NCBI GenBank assembly: GCA_963969595.1
Contig: OZ018410.1
Coordinates: 42,947,413-43,011,412 of the forward strand
Direction of reading: 5' to 3'
Length of the DNA stretch: 64,000 nucleotides
Source of the DNA: Neckera pumila
Lineage: Eukaryota > Streptophyta > Bryopsida > Hypnales > Neckeraceae
In this document: positions 35,217-46,975 of the stretch, in pieces
Layout: every line of letters begins with the position of its first letter
Numbering within the stretch: position 1 is the first letter of the stretch
Notes under the pieces: generated by a model
The model's input: the letters and a program-made list of their open reading frames with translations, nothing else
Database searches by the model: none
What the model was told of the DNA's origin: nothing
Position numbers and translations under genes: made by a program

Positions 35217-36762
35217 GAGCTTATCTCTAGGTGCTCAGATTTTCTATATCCATGACCACAGGTCAGAAACTATGAACGAAAGCCAGCCTCAGAAATACCT
35301 TAACAAACTGCAGATCCATCGAATTAAAAACAGGATCACTGTGAAGAAACTGAACGTGAAAGAAAATTTATCGTGTTGTAATCAGTCTCTCCCAAATAGA
35401 TTGCCTTCGACCTTGCCTATGAGAGGAAAAGCTTGTGAAATCAACTGCTATTACGGATCAGTAGTCACTAATTCTACACAGTTACAAAACTTCTGATTAT
35501 TCCCTGCATTGGTGCCACGCTTCACCTTTCATATCTCCAATACCCGTAGTTCATGAATGCCAATTTTGCCCAAGACCAGCACTTGCCATGTTCTTCACTG
35601 ATTCCGGTGATATAAAATTCGGGCCCATCGGAATTATTGGATTTACACACCAGAATTAACTGGATTCGTCAGTTATAAACCAAGAATCCTTGGTCCTTGA
35701 GAGGATAAATGATGCACAGAAACAGTCAATTCTTGAAAACCTTGTGCATAAGGTAGTCGAGAGTTGATTCCTTACAAACTCATTCCGTCCTTGTAGCACG
35801 CTGAAAAGAAAGTCCTGCGAAGAACCCTAAAAAGGTTTGAGATCGTTGAGTGCCGGACAGCTCCCTCTCTCTTCTCTCACTACTGGAACTTGGTGCCTAC
35901 TACCTCTCCAGTTATATCGTAATGTGTATCCATTGGAAAGCGTAAATGGTTCATAAGATGCTAAAGAACACCCAGTGGATTTGAAGCCGTCATATCCTAA
36001 AACCAGGTTAGCAGTACACTGAATAGTCACAAGTAATACAACTCATGAGTGGACAAGTAGTGATTGTCAAGAGGACTAACCAATGGTCGCCTGAACGAGG
36101 TAAGATTGGCAATAATCAATTCAACACAGTGCCAAAATGGGAAATGAGTTTAACATTGTGTCCACACCCAGACTACTGCCATGCAGACATCCCGGTTTCA
36201 GCATTCATAACGTTTATCCTGGAATGCACCTCATTCTGAAACTCACAAATGCTAACCCACGATGTATCACGGTTAGTGAACAGAACTAAAGGAAACCACA
36301 TAATCTAAAGAACAAGTTCTCTTCATTCGCTCTCTGCAACCCTAGATGGAAGGCACTGGACTAAACTCTTACGAGAACAAAAAGTACGTGGTCCATGAAT
36401 TCAAAGCTGAGATGGGATTCTCATCTTAAGAAGAGGACACTAAATCCTCTGCCTTACATTACAAGAAACAAGGTTCACATCATAATAATAGGGTTTCGTA
36501 CTCTGTTACTACAGCAATTAGAGTTTCAGTGCAAAACCGAGATTGTTGGTCAACTGTTACCAGCAAGTAGCTCACGAATGTGCGTTGAGAAGTTCTTCTA
36601 CATCATAAGAACAGGTTCACAAGATAACCTAGAGTTTCGTACTCTGCTAATGTGGCAAGTAGGGTTTCAGTGCAAAACCGAGATTGCAGCTCAAATGAGC
36701 ACGGCAAGCCATCACATTGCAACACTATATCAAAAATTCGAGATTCTACAATGGTCACCCAA
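35217..36762. other. SPAG6-OSTC intergenic region
   Basis: Presumed SPAG6 5' UTR/promoter and OSTC 3' flank. It contains a 141-bp tandem duplication (36476-36711). No additional gene is supported. Confidence 0.4.
36476..36711. repeat. 141-bp direct duplication downstream of OSTC
   Basis: Two copies offset by 141 bp share TTTCGTACTCTG and GTTTCAGTGCAAAACCGAGA. They lie within 290 bp of the OSTC stop codon, so they may be part of its 3' UTR. Confidence 0.75.
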
Positions 36763-37155
36763 TCACCGCATGTAGGAGGGGATCTTGATATGCAAGAACA
36801 GCATGCTCATCGTGTAGGCCACGAAGACGCATCCGACGCCGGCTCCCATGAACGAGAGGCGCAGATTGCGCGCCCGCGCCTTCTCGCTCGCGAGGTCCAT
36901 CATAATCAACCCCAATCCGCCAAGAACGAACATGAATCCGGCTGACAGGCCTTCGATGATGTACTGCCCGTTCACGCGCCCGGGGAGAAACACCACGGGC
37001 TGCACCGCCCCTGTCACGGGATCCTGCTTGCTGCCGATCCCCGGAGGCTCCACGATCACGTCGTACACGAATCCCGAGATCACCAGGAAGTAGGTGAGCA
37101 GGACGATGAGGAACACCGTCATCGCTGAGGGAAGCTCCCATGTTGACAGCTTCAT
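36763..37155 (-). CDS. OSTC: Oligosaccharyltransferase complex subunit OSTC (DC2 family)
   Basis: A small ER membrane subunit of the STT3A-type oligosaccharyltransferase, which links the complex to the translocon for co-translational N-glycosylation. It is 130 aa from the chosen ATG, in one exon; the animal protein is about 149 aa. Diagnostic blocks: PSAMTVF, YDVIVEPPGIGS, RVNGQYIIEGL and a C-terminal KIPSYMR. Three hydrophobic segments lie at about residues 12-33, 68-87 and 104-122. I chose the start at 37155 because it lies just before the conserved PSAMTV block. The frame stays open upstream to another ATG at 37344 (193 aa), and plant relatives can have N-terminal extensions, so a longer protein is possible. 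Confidence 0.93.
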   Translation of the reverse strand: MKLSTWELPSAMTVFLIVLLTYFLVISGFVYDVIVEPPGIGSKQDPVTGAVQPVVFLPGRVNGQYIIEGLSAGFMFVLGGLGLIMMDLASEKARARNLRLSFMGAGVGCVFVAYTMSMLFLHIKIPSYMR

Positions 37156-39774
37156 GACTGGTGATGCGACGAGCGAGCGAGAAACGCGAAAATGCAAAAA
37201 ATCGAAATGCAAGTGGAGGAAGGAGAATCTTCTGAAATTGGAAGGAGTGGGGGGGTGAGAGTGTGGTTGCGAAATGGAGAGCTTCGGGAGGCTGGCTATG
37301 GCGTTTCGAGGCTGGGGAGTCTCTGCGAGAACGTCTTCAGGCAAGCCAAAGTGACAACGAACGTAAAAGGCAATTGTGTACTTTAAAGTTTAGAATCGCG
37401 AATTTATTTTTTTCGTTAACCACTAAATGAGCACTGGACTATACAGTACAGTGGGTGGACGATGAATGTTTTGGAAAATGAACTTCGTCCAATTACTGTA
37501 TCAAGTGGTTAGGTTCGACATTCCTTGCTGAATAAATAACCCCAAGGCGTCATTGGAGACAGAAAGTGTCCTTGACAAATTTTACCCCCAAAAAACGCGC
37601 ATCAAGCATATTTGGATGGGAAATTCCTACAAAGAGATCATATAGGTTTTGTAAAGCTCTATCCATTGACCTAAAATACAAGAAAAGTGGATGGATATTG
37701 TGTTTTTGTGCAAAAATGCAATTGAGGGCCTTCAAGAAGTACCTTTGTTTGGCATTGAAACAAAGGGTCGAGGTTGATGTCACTGGGCAGAATGACAAGG
37801 GATAGGTGGAGATACTGAAGGAATACCAGTAAACAAATTGCTCTTGCGCCTCCCCATGCTTTTTCTATCATATGACTTTGTCCAGTCAGCAGGTTGCTGA
37901 TCAGTCCACCCACCAGTTCACCGGGTTTTGCAAATTGCGGTGGTTGAGTGATGTTTGGGCTTGGCTATTGAAAAATCTAAAGGGTGAAATCCAATGCAAT
38001 TTTTTCACACTTTTCTGAGACTTCTTTGCAATGTATTGAACCAGTCAAATCTTATGCATGATTGTGCACTAATTTTGGCTAGTTTTAGAATGATTGCATT
38101 ATCCAATTCAAGTGCCCGAGGTACCTCTGTAAACTACATCATGTACATCGTGGTATTGAAGATTTTGTCATTTTTTCACATAGACATGTCAAGTTATGTG
38201 AGTATCTTCAATTTATTAGTAGAGCATTGATGCTAATTTGTAATTTTAGATGACGTACAGGCACTTGATGACAAGAAAACCCATTTCAACATCCCATTTG
38301 ATCACCATTGACATGCCATTTCCATGTAAAAAAACATACAAAATAAGAGAATCAGCAGTTCCAATTTTTTCTAAATGTTACTATGCTACTTTAGTTTTCC
38401 TTTGTACAGTTGGATGTACTTATCCGGCAACAAATTTGACTACAAAAATTCTCAAAAACAAACACCTATAGGAGCACATCTTGCAAGATCAGAAATCCAA
38501 TGTCACTTTGGGATTAATGAGTGTTGGAAAATGTAATTTAGTATATGCCTAGAAATGAAAAAGATTCTTTTTTTTGTATCCAATTTTTATTCTTTGGAAA
38601 AAAAATTCAAAAATTTTGGGATCTATTTTTTCTTAAATTGTCAACTCTAATCACTAGGCATGGTTACATTTCTTAAAGAAACTTTTTTTAAATGTAAACT
38701 ATACTAATGAAAAGAAGAAAGAATGTAATTTGGCTTATATATTCTATTCAAATAAATGGTATATAATAGATATTTTGGAGGCCTAAAAATTATTTAGTAT
38801 GATTTTCTTAGAGTGATCTTATAACCTCTAGCTCAAACACATAGGAATGAAATAAAATATACCATGCTGTTACTATTAGTCATTTAAAAAGATGATTGTA
38901 TTGAATTTGAAATTGAACCAGCTATAGAAAAACAAATAATTGGATATTTTTACAGTGATATCAAAATAGGGTCAACATTTGGGACATTTGTATTCAAAGA
39001 GCCATTTTACAAGAATGACTGAAGAAACCGTAAAAGTATAAACACAATAGTCATAGTATATGAGCTATTCTGCACTTCTTCAAAACTTTGAAGCTAAATG
39101 CAATCATGATTCAAAAGCTAATAAATTATAAAGTTTGAAACCCTTTAGACTAAATATTTGAACTACTTTTCTAAAGAGCTATAAATAATTCTCTTAATTT
39201 CTCTAATTTTAAGGAAGAATATTTTTTACCTATATAAAACGACCTTAAAATAACACGACATTCAAAGTGGACAATCATTACCATTGTAAAGAAACATGGC
39301 TAATTTGTGGTATTCAATTTTAAATACCACAAAATTAGGCATTTCACTTTACTGAAACTGTTAAAATTTGACCTTTGCACATTCAATTTTTTTTAAATTG
39401 AAAAATGAAGTTGATACTTGTATAAATTGAATTTGAAGACCTGCGATTTAATCAAAGACATAAAATATTCTTGATAATTCTAAATAGCCTATAAGTTGTT
39501 GTATAATCCATTGATAGATTGAAGTTGCAATGTTTTTGGTATAAATGTCATCTTAAGACACTACTAATTCTCTTTTGTATTAGACGGATTAAGAATCTTT
39601 TTCTATAGAATAATTACTAATACCTCAATGAGAGAATTCTCCACGATCCATCTACTACAAACATGTACAAGAAAATCACAAAGGAAAATTGAATGAAAAA
39701 TCTCACTTTTTCCTCTTTCAATGTTCATTTGAAATAATTTGTAAGCGACTTCCTAGCAAACTAAACCTTAGAAG
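37156..39774. other. OSTC upstream flank and AT-rich intergenic DNA
   Basis: 37156-37440 is GC-richer and probably contains the OSTC promoter and 5' UTR. Beyond it I saw only AT-rich DNA with short, mutually overlapping frames and no recognised element. Confidence 0.4.
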
Positions 39775-39778
39775 ATAA

Positions 39779-40713
39779 CCCCTAAAGCCCTGAACATGCT
39801 TTTTTGAGAACATAGCTTTTGGGGGCAACTCACTACGAGCAAAGTTTTTATTTTTTTTTCTTTCAAATTTTCACACAACATTTTCACAAGGAGTAGCTTT
39901 AGGTCCCAACAATTTTCATAACTTTTGACTACATGATTAAAAAGTTATTGCATAATATGTCATTTTCATTTCTCGACGGGTAGCCCAGGTAGCAAAAAAA
40001 CTTCTTTAAAAATCACTTTTAAAAAAAAGAAAAATTTGAAATTGGTTCTTTAGATTTATATGTACGCGGGAAGCTTTGAATCATTCCATTTGGATCTATG
40101 AGTCAAAAGTTATGAGGATTCTTAGTTTGAGGGTAGTTATGGAATCTCAACTCTAAAATAAACTTTGAAGTCCTTTATTTCACTCAATTTTCAATATTTT
40201 TGAAAAAAAATAAAAACACTGGGTGTAGATTGTTTATTACAATATTACAACCACTGGATTGGCATTTTTCAATTCCATAAATAAATTCTTAACAATTTAG
40301 TGTTTTGAATCATTCTCTACCTCTTCCTACTTACTATTTTTTTCCTATATGTTGTAGAATTCTAAATGATCTGAGTTTTTCCGAGCATGTACCCAACTTG
40401 TCTAGGAAAATGAATCCAAAGAGCAACCACCATTTTGGACATTTTTTCATACAAATGTGACCTTGTGAAGGGCAGCTGCCCGTATTTTTGCAAGGACAAA
40501 AAAAGGATTTTTGTCAACTCAAACGCTATTATTTTGCAATCTACATGGTGGAAAATTCTGAAATTTTTTCCACATCTTCTTAAACAAGTTTACTACAAGA
40601 TCATATGGTTACATGTGTCCAAAACATGCTTTTTTTCACAAATTTGGCACTAGTATTAGAAATGGCAGTTTTAGAGCGTTTTTGGTGAAAACATAGTCAA
40701 AAACCTTTAGGGG
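39779..40713 (-). mobile_element. Main-subfamily CCCCTAAA element (935 bp) with ATAA duplication
   Basis: Starts CCCCTAAAGCCC after ATAA (39775-39778) and ends CCTTTAGGGG before ATAA (40714-40717). The diverged copy of the flanking DNA at 49081-49135 lacks the element and has a single ATAA (49116-49119). This is direct evidence for insertion with a 4-bp target duplication. Non-coding. Orientation is given relative to 18282-19355. Confidence 0.92.
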
Positions 40714-41034
40714 ATAAAGTAGGAAGGTTGTAGCATAACAAAGTACAACAAGGATAGGCATGTGAATATTTGAGACATTCCTTATGCTCCCTTCTTCCAA
40801 CTCACTAAAACCTTATAGGTATAGAAAATTGTGTCAACAAGTTCCTAAAACTTGGTGTCCCTTTTTTACTTGACTATATCTATAATTGTAAAGCCTCCAC
40901 CTCGATGAACCTAAACATGTCCACCAAATTGTACCTTCAATAGCTCACTAAGCCCCTGTGACCAAATCACACCTAAACTTCTAGAATCAGGGTGGCCATA
41001 GTAAATTATTGTTTCACATTTCCTAATCGGTTAA

Positions 41035-41095
41035 CCCCTAAGAGATTTATGACTATGTTATATCAAAATCTATTCTAAAAAATAATAAAAGGCCA
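41035..41095 (+). mobile_element. 5' fragment of a CCCCTAAA element
   Basis: TTAA (41031-41034) is followed by CCCCTAAGAGATTTATGACTA, the same start as 18282 and 56869, but resemblance stops after about 60 bp. The homologous stretch at 49464 (TTCCTTAAGGTTCATGACTA) carries the same fragment, so this insertion and its truncation predate the segmental duplication. Confidence 0.5.
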
Positions 41096-41290
41096 ATCAT
41101 GTCAATCTTTTTGTTTACTTTTATTGCTTAGATTTTAGCATTTTGAATTGAGGAGGGGATAGCTTTTTCTCCCAATCCATACACAAATTGAATTAAAAAT
41201 TATATCCCCCAAAAGCTAATACATTTATCTTCAAAAAAGAATTCAAAAGAATGCTGCAAAATTTGAAATCACATTAGAAAAAATTTCAGC

Positions 41291-42795
41291 CCTTGAAGGG
41301 GCCATCAAAATCTGACTTTTGGCACCCTCGAGGTGCAATTACAGAACATTAAAAAAATAATTAAAAAAAATAAGAAAATAGTATTTTTTTGAAGAAAAAT
41401 ATTTTAAAAAATCAAGTCTGATGTGGCGCTGACGTGGCATCCCTCATGCCATCTTGGCTTTCAATTTTTCAAAAACAAAATAAAAAATAAAAAATTTCCC
41501 TTGTTGCATCGGCTCTAAAATTAGGGTTAACAAGCAGAACTCATAACATTGTTAACCTTTACTGGGGGGGTCACTTTTGTTCCCTTGAAAGTAGGAGACC
41601 CAAGTACCAAGTCAAGAATAAGTCATAGCTTCAATTCAACATTGTTGATTTTGAATTTCACCTTCATGGAGATTGGACCAACTCAACCTTCTTGTACACC
41701 CATCCAAGTGACAACCAATCTGATGCAAATCAAGCTACGTCCACACCACCAATCTAATGCCTACGATAACTTAATCCCCTCCCAATTAAGCATCCAAGGA
41801 GGAGTTATCCTTCCTCTGACAAAAAAGGAATCCTCGTTTAACAATGCATAACATTTAATAGCATTTAGAGAAATTGCCTTTTCTTCTCTGGAGTCCTCAT
41901 CCACAAAATTCATTCACATATCAATAATGTAAGCTTCAGTACTGGGATAGTGATAGTACATTTATAGTATGCACCTTTCTTTTTGCTAATTCTAGGACTA
42001 AACATATAAATCAACAAATAATTGTAAAAAAAAGATGGTGTGCCAAAAATCCAAAGAATTCATTGAATAATATACCAATGCAATCTAACCATTAGAAGAG
42101 AAATTAGCCCTTGGAAGAGCTCCTTCCCTTCAAAAAGGGGTTGTAAATTCCCCACAGTAGAACTTACATCCTCTTTGGCCATTGGTCATCATCAATGATG
42201 AATAGTGGTCACAATAAAAAAATATTAAAATACTATTTTTTTTAAAAATAATTAACAAATAATTAATAAATAATTAACAAATAATTAATAAATAATTAAC
42301 AAATAATTAATAAATAATTAACATGTAATTAATAAATAATTAACATGTAATTAATAAATAATTAACAAATAATTAATAATTAATTAACAAATAATTAAAA
42401 AATAATTAAAAAATAATTAAAAAATAATTAAAAATAATAAAATAGTATTATTGAAATAATAAAATAGTAATTCACATTGATGAGGATAATTTTGGTCACA
42501 TCCAATTTCAAAATTCTGAATTTCTTTAATTATTTTAATATTGATTTTTTTCCCACTTTCTTTTATATTTTCTAAATTATAATATTGAATTGTCCCTACC
42601 AAATCAAGCCCTACAATTCACCTGCCAAAAGAAAAATAATAATAATCTATTTTTTTTATTCGTTTTTTTGGCCAGCATTTCTTTCTGTCCACGAACTCAC
42701 AGACCTCCCAAGGGCTCATTTTACTTGTAAAGCATTTGCCATCAATAACTTATTTTGAGTTTTCATGAAAAAAGATAATTGTTTTATATATATAT
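41291..42795. other. Repeat-derived AT-rich DNA with a minisatellite
   Basis: 41880-42070 is homologous to 21226-21430. It contains the 11-bp minisatellite at 42247-42434. No gene supported; the 100-codon frame at 41549-41851 has no recognisable feature. Confidence 0.45.
42247..42434. repeat. 11-bp minisatellite (AATAATTAACA/AATAATTAATA)
   Basis: Alternating AATAATTAACA and AATAATTAATA units give a 22-bp higher-order period over about 190 bp, degenerating into AATAATTAAAA at the right end. Confidence 0.9.
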
Positions 42796-43248
42796 GGGGT
42801 GGTAGCGGAGGTAGAACAACCCATGTGGGATATGTAAATTAGAATTTGTAGTTTCTCAACCACTCATAGTTAAGTCAAAATTAGGCATTGTGTTTGAAGT
42901 AGAATTTCAAACCTCATTTAGACATAATATAATATTTTGCTTCAAAAAAATTTGAATTGAAAAAAGTTGGTAAATCAAAATAACTTTCATCTTTAATAAT
43001 TCGTTTTAGATTCAAAGCCTCCAATCAAAATTTGTGAACAAAATTCAAAGAAGATGTTTGAAAATGAAAGAAAATGTCCCATAGTTCAAAGTTTTTTGAA
43101 AAAAGTTATTCTAATATGCCTAAATGAGGTCTAAAATTGTACTTGAAATACAATTTTTGCTTTAATTTGACTTCACTATTAGCAGTTGAGCCCGTACTAA
43201 TTTTAATTTTACATATCCCATATTGTTTGTTTTACTTCCTACCACCCC
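42796..43248. mobile_element. Long-TIR element (about 453 bp, arms about 130 bp)
   Basis: The left arm begins GGGGTGGTAG and contains GGGATATGTAAA and CCTCATTTAGACATA. The right arm is its imperfect reverse complement, ending CCTACCACCCC. Long arms are typical of Mutator-like or foldback elements, but I see no convincing 8-9 bp target duplication, so the superfamily is open. Confidence 0.65.
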
Positions 43249-43567
43249 ATCTGTATATAAAAAAGTGTCTTCTCATTTCATAATACTAATCATGAATGAC
43301 TTTCAAGTTATTGATCTCAATAAATTGCTTACCATTTTGTTTGAAGTTGCTATTTTGTTTAGAGTTTTATTTGAAAGTACATAATTTGCCACTAATCTCA
43401 CTCGCGACCCAACAGCTTACCAAGTTCCAACAATTTTTTGACAAAAATCCCCATAGCTACTAATTGGATGTAAAATATTTTACACCATTTCATCCCTCAG
43501 ATAAAATGATGTAAAATATTCCACATCATTCTGTTTGGGGTAAGCAATGGTATGTGTTACTTACTTA
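43249..43567. other. AT-rich spacer
   Basis: No feature beyond two copies of GATGTAAAATATT in 43468-43525. Confidence 0.35.
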
Positions 43568-44008
43568 GAGCATCGCCACCGTGGGGCGGTGAAATCCCCA
43601 TGGGGAATTGACCACCTAGGGCTCTGTTTGTAGCCCGGACCTAGAAGCTCACTCGGTCCCCACCGTGGGCTAACAAAAATGCCTCACCTTGTCCCTACAA
43701 GTTGTCTATCCCTACATTCCCGGGCTTTCCATTATAGCATGCACGGGGTTGAATTATTTTTGGAATTTAAGTTCTAAAATGAATACATTCTTTACGTTTG
43801 ATTGCAATTAGGTCCCTGATCGGGAATGGGTGGTTCAACCTTAGTGTCCCACTGTAGCACTAACCTCACCCACTTGACGTACCTCGGGGAAAATTGGGTG
43901 CGCCTGGTGCTAAAAACAACAACCGCTTAGTGCCACAGTGGGACAGTCTCTGTCTCCGGCCCCTCCCAAACTCACCCCGGCCACGTTGGCCGAGTGGTGG
44001 GGATGCTC
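43568..44008. mobile_element. PIF/Harbinger (Tourist-like) MITE, 441 bp
   Basis: The ends GAGCATCGCCACC and, inverted, GAGCATCCCCACC match at 12 of 13 bases and lie between TTA duplications (43565-43567 and 44009-44011). GAGCATC termini and a TTA target are typical of plant Tourist-type elements. GC-rich compared with its surroundings; non-coding. Confidence 0.85.
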
Positions 44009-44122
44009 TTATGCTTCAGTTTTGGAGATGAGCATCATTCGTTCATACCTGCGACCACCTTTGTGAAATGGGAATTCGTCGAGGGGGGGGGCATTGTGAA
44101 ATTCACTCTCATGACCCTCTGT

Positions 44123-44370
44123 ATCTACGAACCTGACATCGGATCTTCGTCACAATTGGGTCGTATTTAACTGTTTTATACAAAATCTACGCTTCTGCAC
44201 CGTAATCTACGTGGTTCCCTGCTGCTGGGCACATGAAGCCAGGTGGAAAGTATCATGAGCCAGCCTTCAGTCCCTGACGAAGAACACGGAACGAAATTCT
44301 GGTGCTGGTCTTGCTGGAAATCCCATTGCGACACTTGTCGCATTCTCTTGCTCTTGACCCACGCAGCATG
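44123..44370 (+). repeat. R1 monomer region (copy 4)
   Basis: TCTACGAACC start, TCTACGTGGTTCCCTGC and GAACACGGAACGAAATTCT blocks as in the other R1 copies, ending at TCGCATTCTCTTGCTC. Only the front part of R1 is present. Its partner in block Y copy II lies at 49879-50430. Confidence 0.6.
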
Positions 44371-44545
44371 ACTCTTGCTATTGTAAAAACTGACCCTCCC
44401 GTGGAGAGTGATTTTTTTTAATGGTTTATTTCAAAATTAGCAAATTTATTGTCCTTTCGTAGCCATTTTGAACAATATTCTAAACACATTAATAAGTTTG
44501 TAGCAACTTACTATATTTGATACGTTTATATTTGATTAACTTTAA

Positions 44546-45470
44546 CCCCTAAAGGACCAACATGCGTTTTTTGGCCATACAGAATTTTTCGGCAGATACG
44601 TACGACTAGAGATTTCCATATTTTTGGTTGAACTTTTAATAGAAGGTGGGGGCAAGGAATATCTTTTATATACACTAAATTTCATAACATTTGGAAATTT
44701 GAGTCAAAAGTTATGGCCTATTATGTTCCTTTTTTTTTGTAAGTGGGTAGTCCGGGCAGATCGGAAAACATCACTATCTTTTAAAACAAAAATTTGAAAT
44801 TGATTTTCTAGAGTTATATATACGTAAAAAGTTTTGAGTCATCCCATTTTGATCAATGAGTCAAAAGTTATAAAGGTTTTAAGTTTGCGGGCAGTTATGG
44901 ATTCTGTACTCTAAAATAAACTTTGAAATTCTTTATCTTGCTCAATATTTGATATTTTTTGGAAAAAAAAATCCCTAGGATGTTGATTATTTATAAAAAC
45001 ATTGCCACCATTGGGATTAGCATCTTTCACTTCTATAATTAAATTCTTGACAATATTGTATTTTGAACAATTCTCTACTACTATCTACTTACTATTTTTT
45101 TTCTATATGTTGTACAATTCCAAATGAAGTGAAAATTTTCAAGCATTTAGCCAACTTGTCTAGGAAAAAGGATCCAAAGAAGCACCATCATTTTGGACAT
45201 TTTTTCATTGAAAAGTGAGCTTGTGAAATGCTGCTGCCTTGTTTTTCGCAGGGCCAAAAAAATGGCTTTAGTGAATTTGAATGCATATATCTTGCAATCC
45301 ATGCGGTGGAAATTTTTGAAATTTTTACTACATATTCTTAAGTCAATATACTACAAGATCCTATGGTTACATGTGTCAAAATAAGATTTTTTTCAAAAAT
45401 TGGATACTTGTACTAAAAATGGCAGTTTTTGAACGTTTTTGGGGAGAACATAGTCATGGAACTTTAGGGG
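44546..45470 (-). mobile_element. Main-subfamily CCCCTAAA element (925 bp) with TTAA duplication
   Basis: Starts CCCCTAAAGGACC after TTAA (44542-44545) and ends GGAACTTTAGGGG before TTAA (45471-45474). The homologous DNA of block Y copy II has the empty site GACTAGCTTTAACAAATTTG with a single TTAA at 50998-51001. Non-coding. Confidence 0.92.
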
Positions 45471-45556
45471 TTAACAAATTTTGGTGACAAATGTTGTAAC
45501 AAATTTATTAATTACTTCAAATACTCTTCCAATGAAATTTGCTAAATAGAAAGTTT

Positions 45557-45810
45557 CTACACAAAATAGTAAAATTAGGTTGCCTTGTCAATTAGGTTGC
45601 TTTACTTGAGATAAATTACTTCATAAATCAATGTTTGTTCCACATGGAGGTGCATGCCACTTTCAAAACCAAGCCTTAAACTGATGAACAAATCTATGCC
45701 ATACACATGGCTTTTAATTGAATGCATCACTATACCAAAATGTGTATTTCTATAGTGTGGATTGTCAAGAAATTAGTGTGGAACAACCTAATTTCACTTA
45801 TATGTGTAGT
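45557..45810. mobile_element. CACTA-ended MITE, block Y copy I (254 bp)
   Basis: The left end CTACACAAAATAGTAAAATT and the inverted right end ACTACACATATAAGTGAAAT match the 33-bp TIR of the element at 50558-50670. At this point block Y copy II has no insertion (around 51085). The outermost CA of the left end appears mutated. Confidence 0.6.
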
Positions 45811-46975
45811 TGATTTGTCCATGGCTAGTAAGCATCACAATTTTTAATTAGTTCATTTGTCCTATATATATATATATTTACATTTGCCTTAATGAGATTT
45901 GTGCGACTCATATATAATAATAACAATAGCCTTAGATTTAGGCTTTGAAAGGAGATATGCAATGTACCAAAGTTAGGTATAGGTCACAATTTAGGTACAT
46001 TTACACTATTGCAATCAAATCTAAATTTAGGTATAGGTCACAATTTAAGTAATCAAATCACACTTAAGTAATCAACTTTAAGGTAATTTTCAGCAAAATT
46101 TTACTAGAAACACATGTATTTCTAGGAAATTTTTGGTGAAAACTGCCTTAAAGGCCATTACTCAAAATCTTGTGTCAAGGACTATACTTAAAAACTCACT
46201 TAAAACACCCCATTCTCTTATAGTGATTGAATCACCTTAAACATTTCCATTATAAAGTATTGAAAATATTAGCCATTGCATAAATTGATGAGATTTTATT
46301 GTTTATTTAGCAAACTTGCATGATTTGGCAGATTACATTAAATTTGAAGTAGACATTGATTGTTATCACTTTGCAAGAGAAGGATAAAGGAGCATTGTGG
46401 GCATCCAAAGGGCAACATGTGGTACACAAATTTTCACAACATAATTTGGGTCATCAGTTATAAGGCTTTTATATGAAGAGCCATGTCGTGAGCATTATTT
46501 AGGCCCTAAATTTATTTTTTTATAATTTCATAAATATGGAATTTGTAGAAATCCATAAATTGTAACATCCTTTAAAATTTTGGGCTAAGAAATAGCTATA
46601 ATTTGAAAACTATTAAATCCCAAAATTTTGCTACAAAGTACTTTTATTCAATTATAGATTTTTGAATGCATACAATTGCATTAAAAATTTGTCAAAGGCT
46701 ATTATAATAGTCACAATTATGGGGCCTTTGCATTTCTCAATGAAGGGCAATAGGCTTGGCTTATGGTGATTAAACAATTCAAAATGATGACAATACATCA
46801 ACAATTTTAGAAAATGAAATCTTCAATTATTAGGCAGGTGCTTCAAGAATTGGGATTGATGACGTAATTTGGGTGGTTTAAGATTTATTTTTGGCTGGTT
46901 TGAGGTAAAATTTTGGATGCTCAAGATTCCTATCTCTAAGTGGTTTTGTAATTTTAGGGCTACCACTTTGGAAAC

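Larger units (their letters stand above)
39700..41290. repeat. Segmental duplication block X, copy I
   Basis: Aligns with 49060-49720 on both sides of the element inserted at 39779-40713: TTTGAAATAATTTGTAAGC and CTAAACCTTAGAAGATAA before it; GGAAGGTTGTAG, ACCAAATTGTACCTTC-type and GGAGGGGATAGCTTTTTCTC blocks after it. Divergence is substantial, so the duplication is old. Confidence 0.75.
44040..46970. repeat. Segmental duplication block Y, copy I
   Basis: Aligns in order with 49790-52600: CCACCTTTGTGAAAT, the R1 monomers, GATTTGTGCGAC, CCTTAGATTTAGGCTTTGAA, GATTGAATCACC and TTTTGGATGCTCA-type blocks. It is interrupted by the elements at 44546-45470 and 45557-45810, which copy II lacks. Confidence 0.8.

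Noticed and set aside
36755..37141. 128-codon frame on the minus strand, one frame off OSTC
   Set aside because: Shadow of the OSTC coding sequence; arginine-rich low-complexity translation typical of a wrong frame.
40435..40653. Small Cys/Phe-rich frames repeated in many CCCCTAAA elements (also 45193-45384, 18526-18720, 56825-57109)
   Set aside because: Similar frames recur because the elements are homologous, but each is broken at different places and start and stop positions are not conserved; no sign of selection for protein.
42247..42434. CRISPR-like array
   Set aside because: Repeats are 11 bp and contiguous without spacers, and the genome is eukaryotic; it is a minisatellite.
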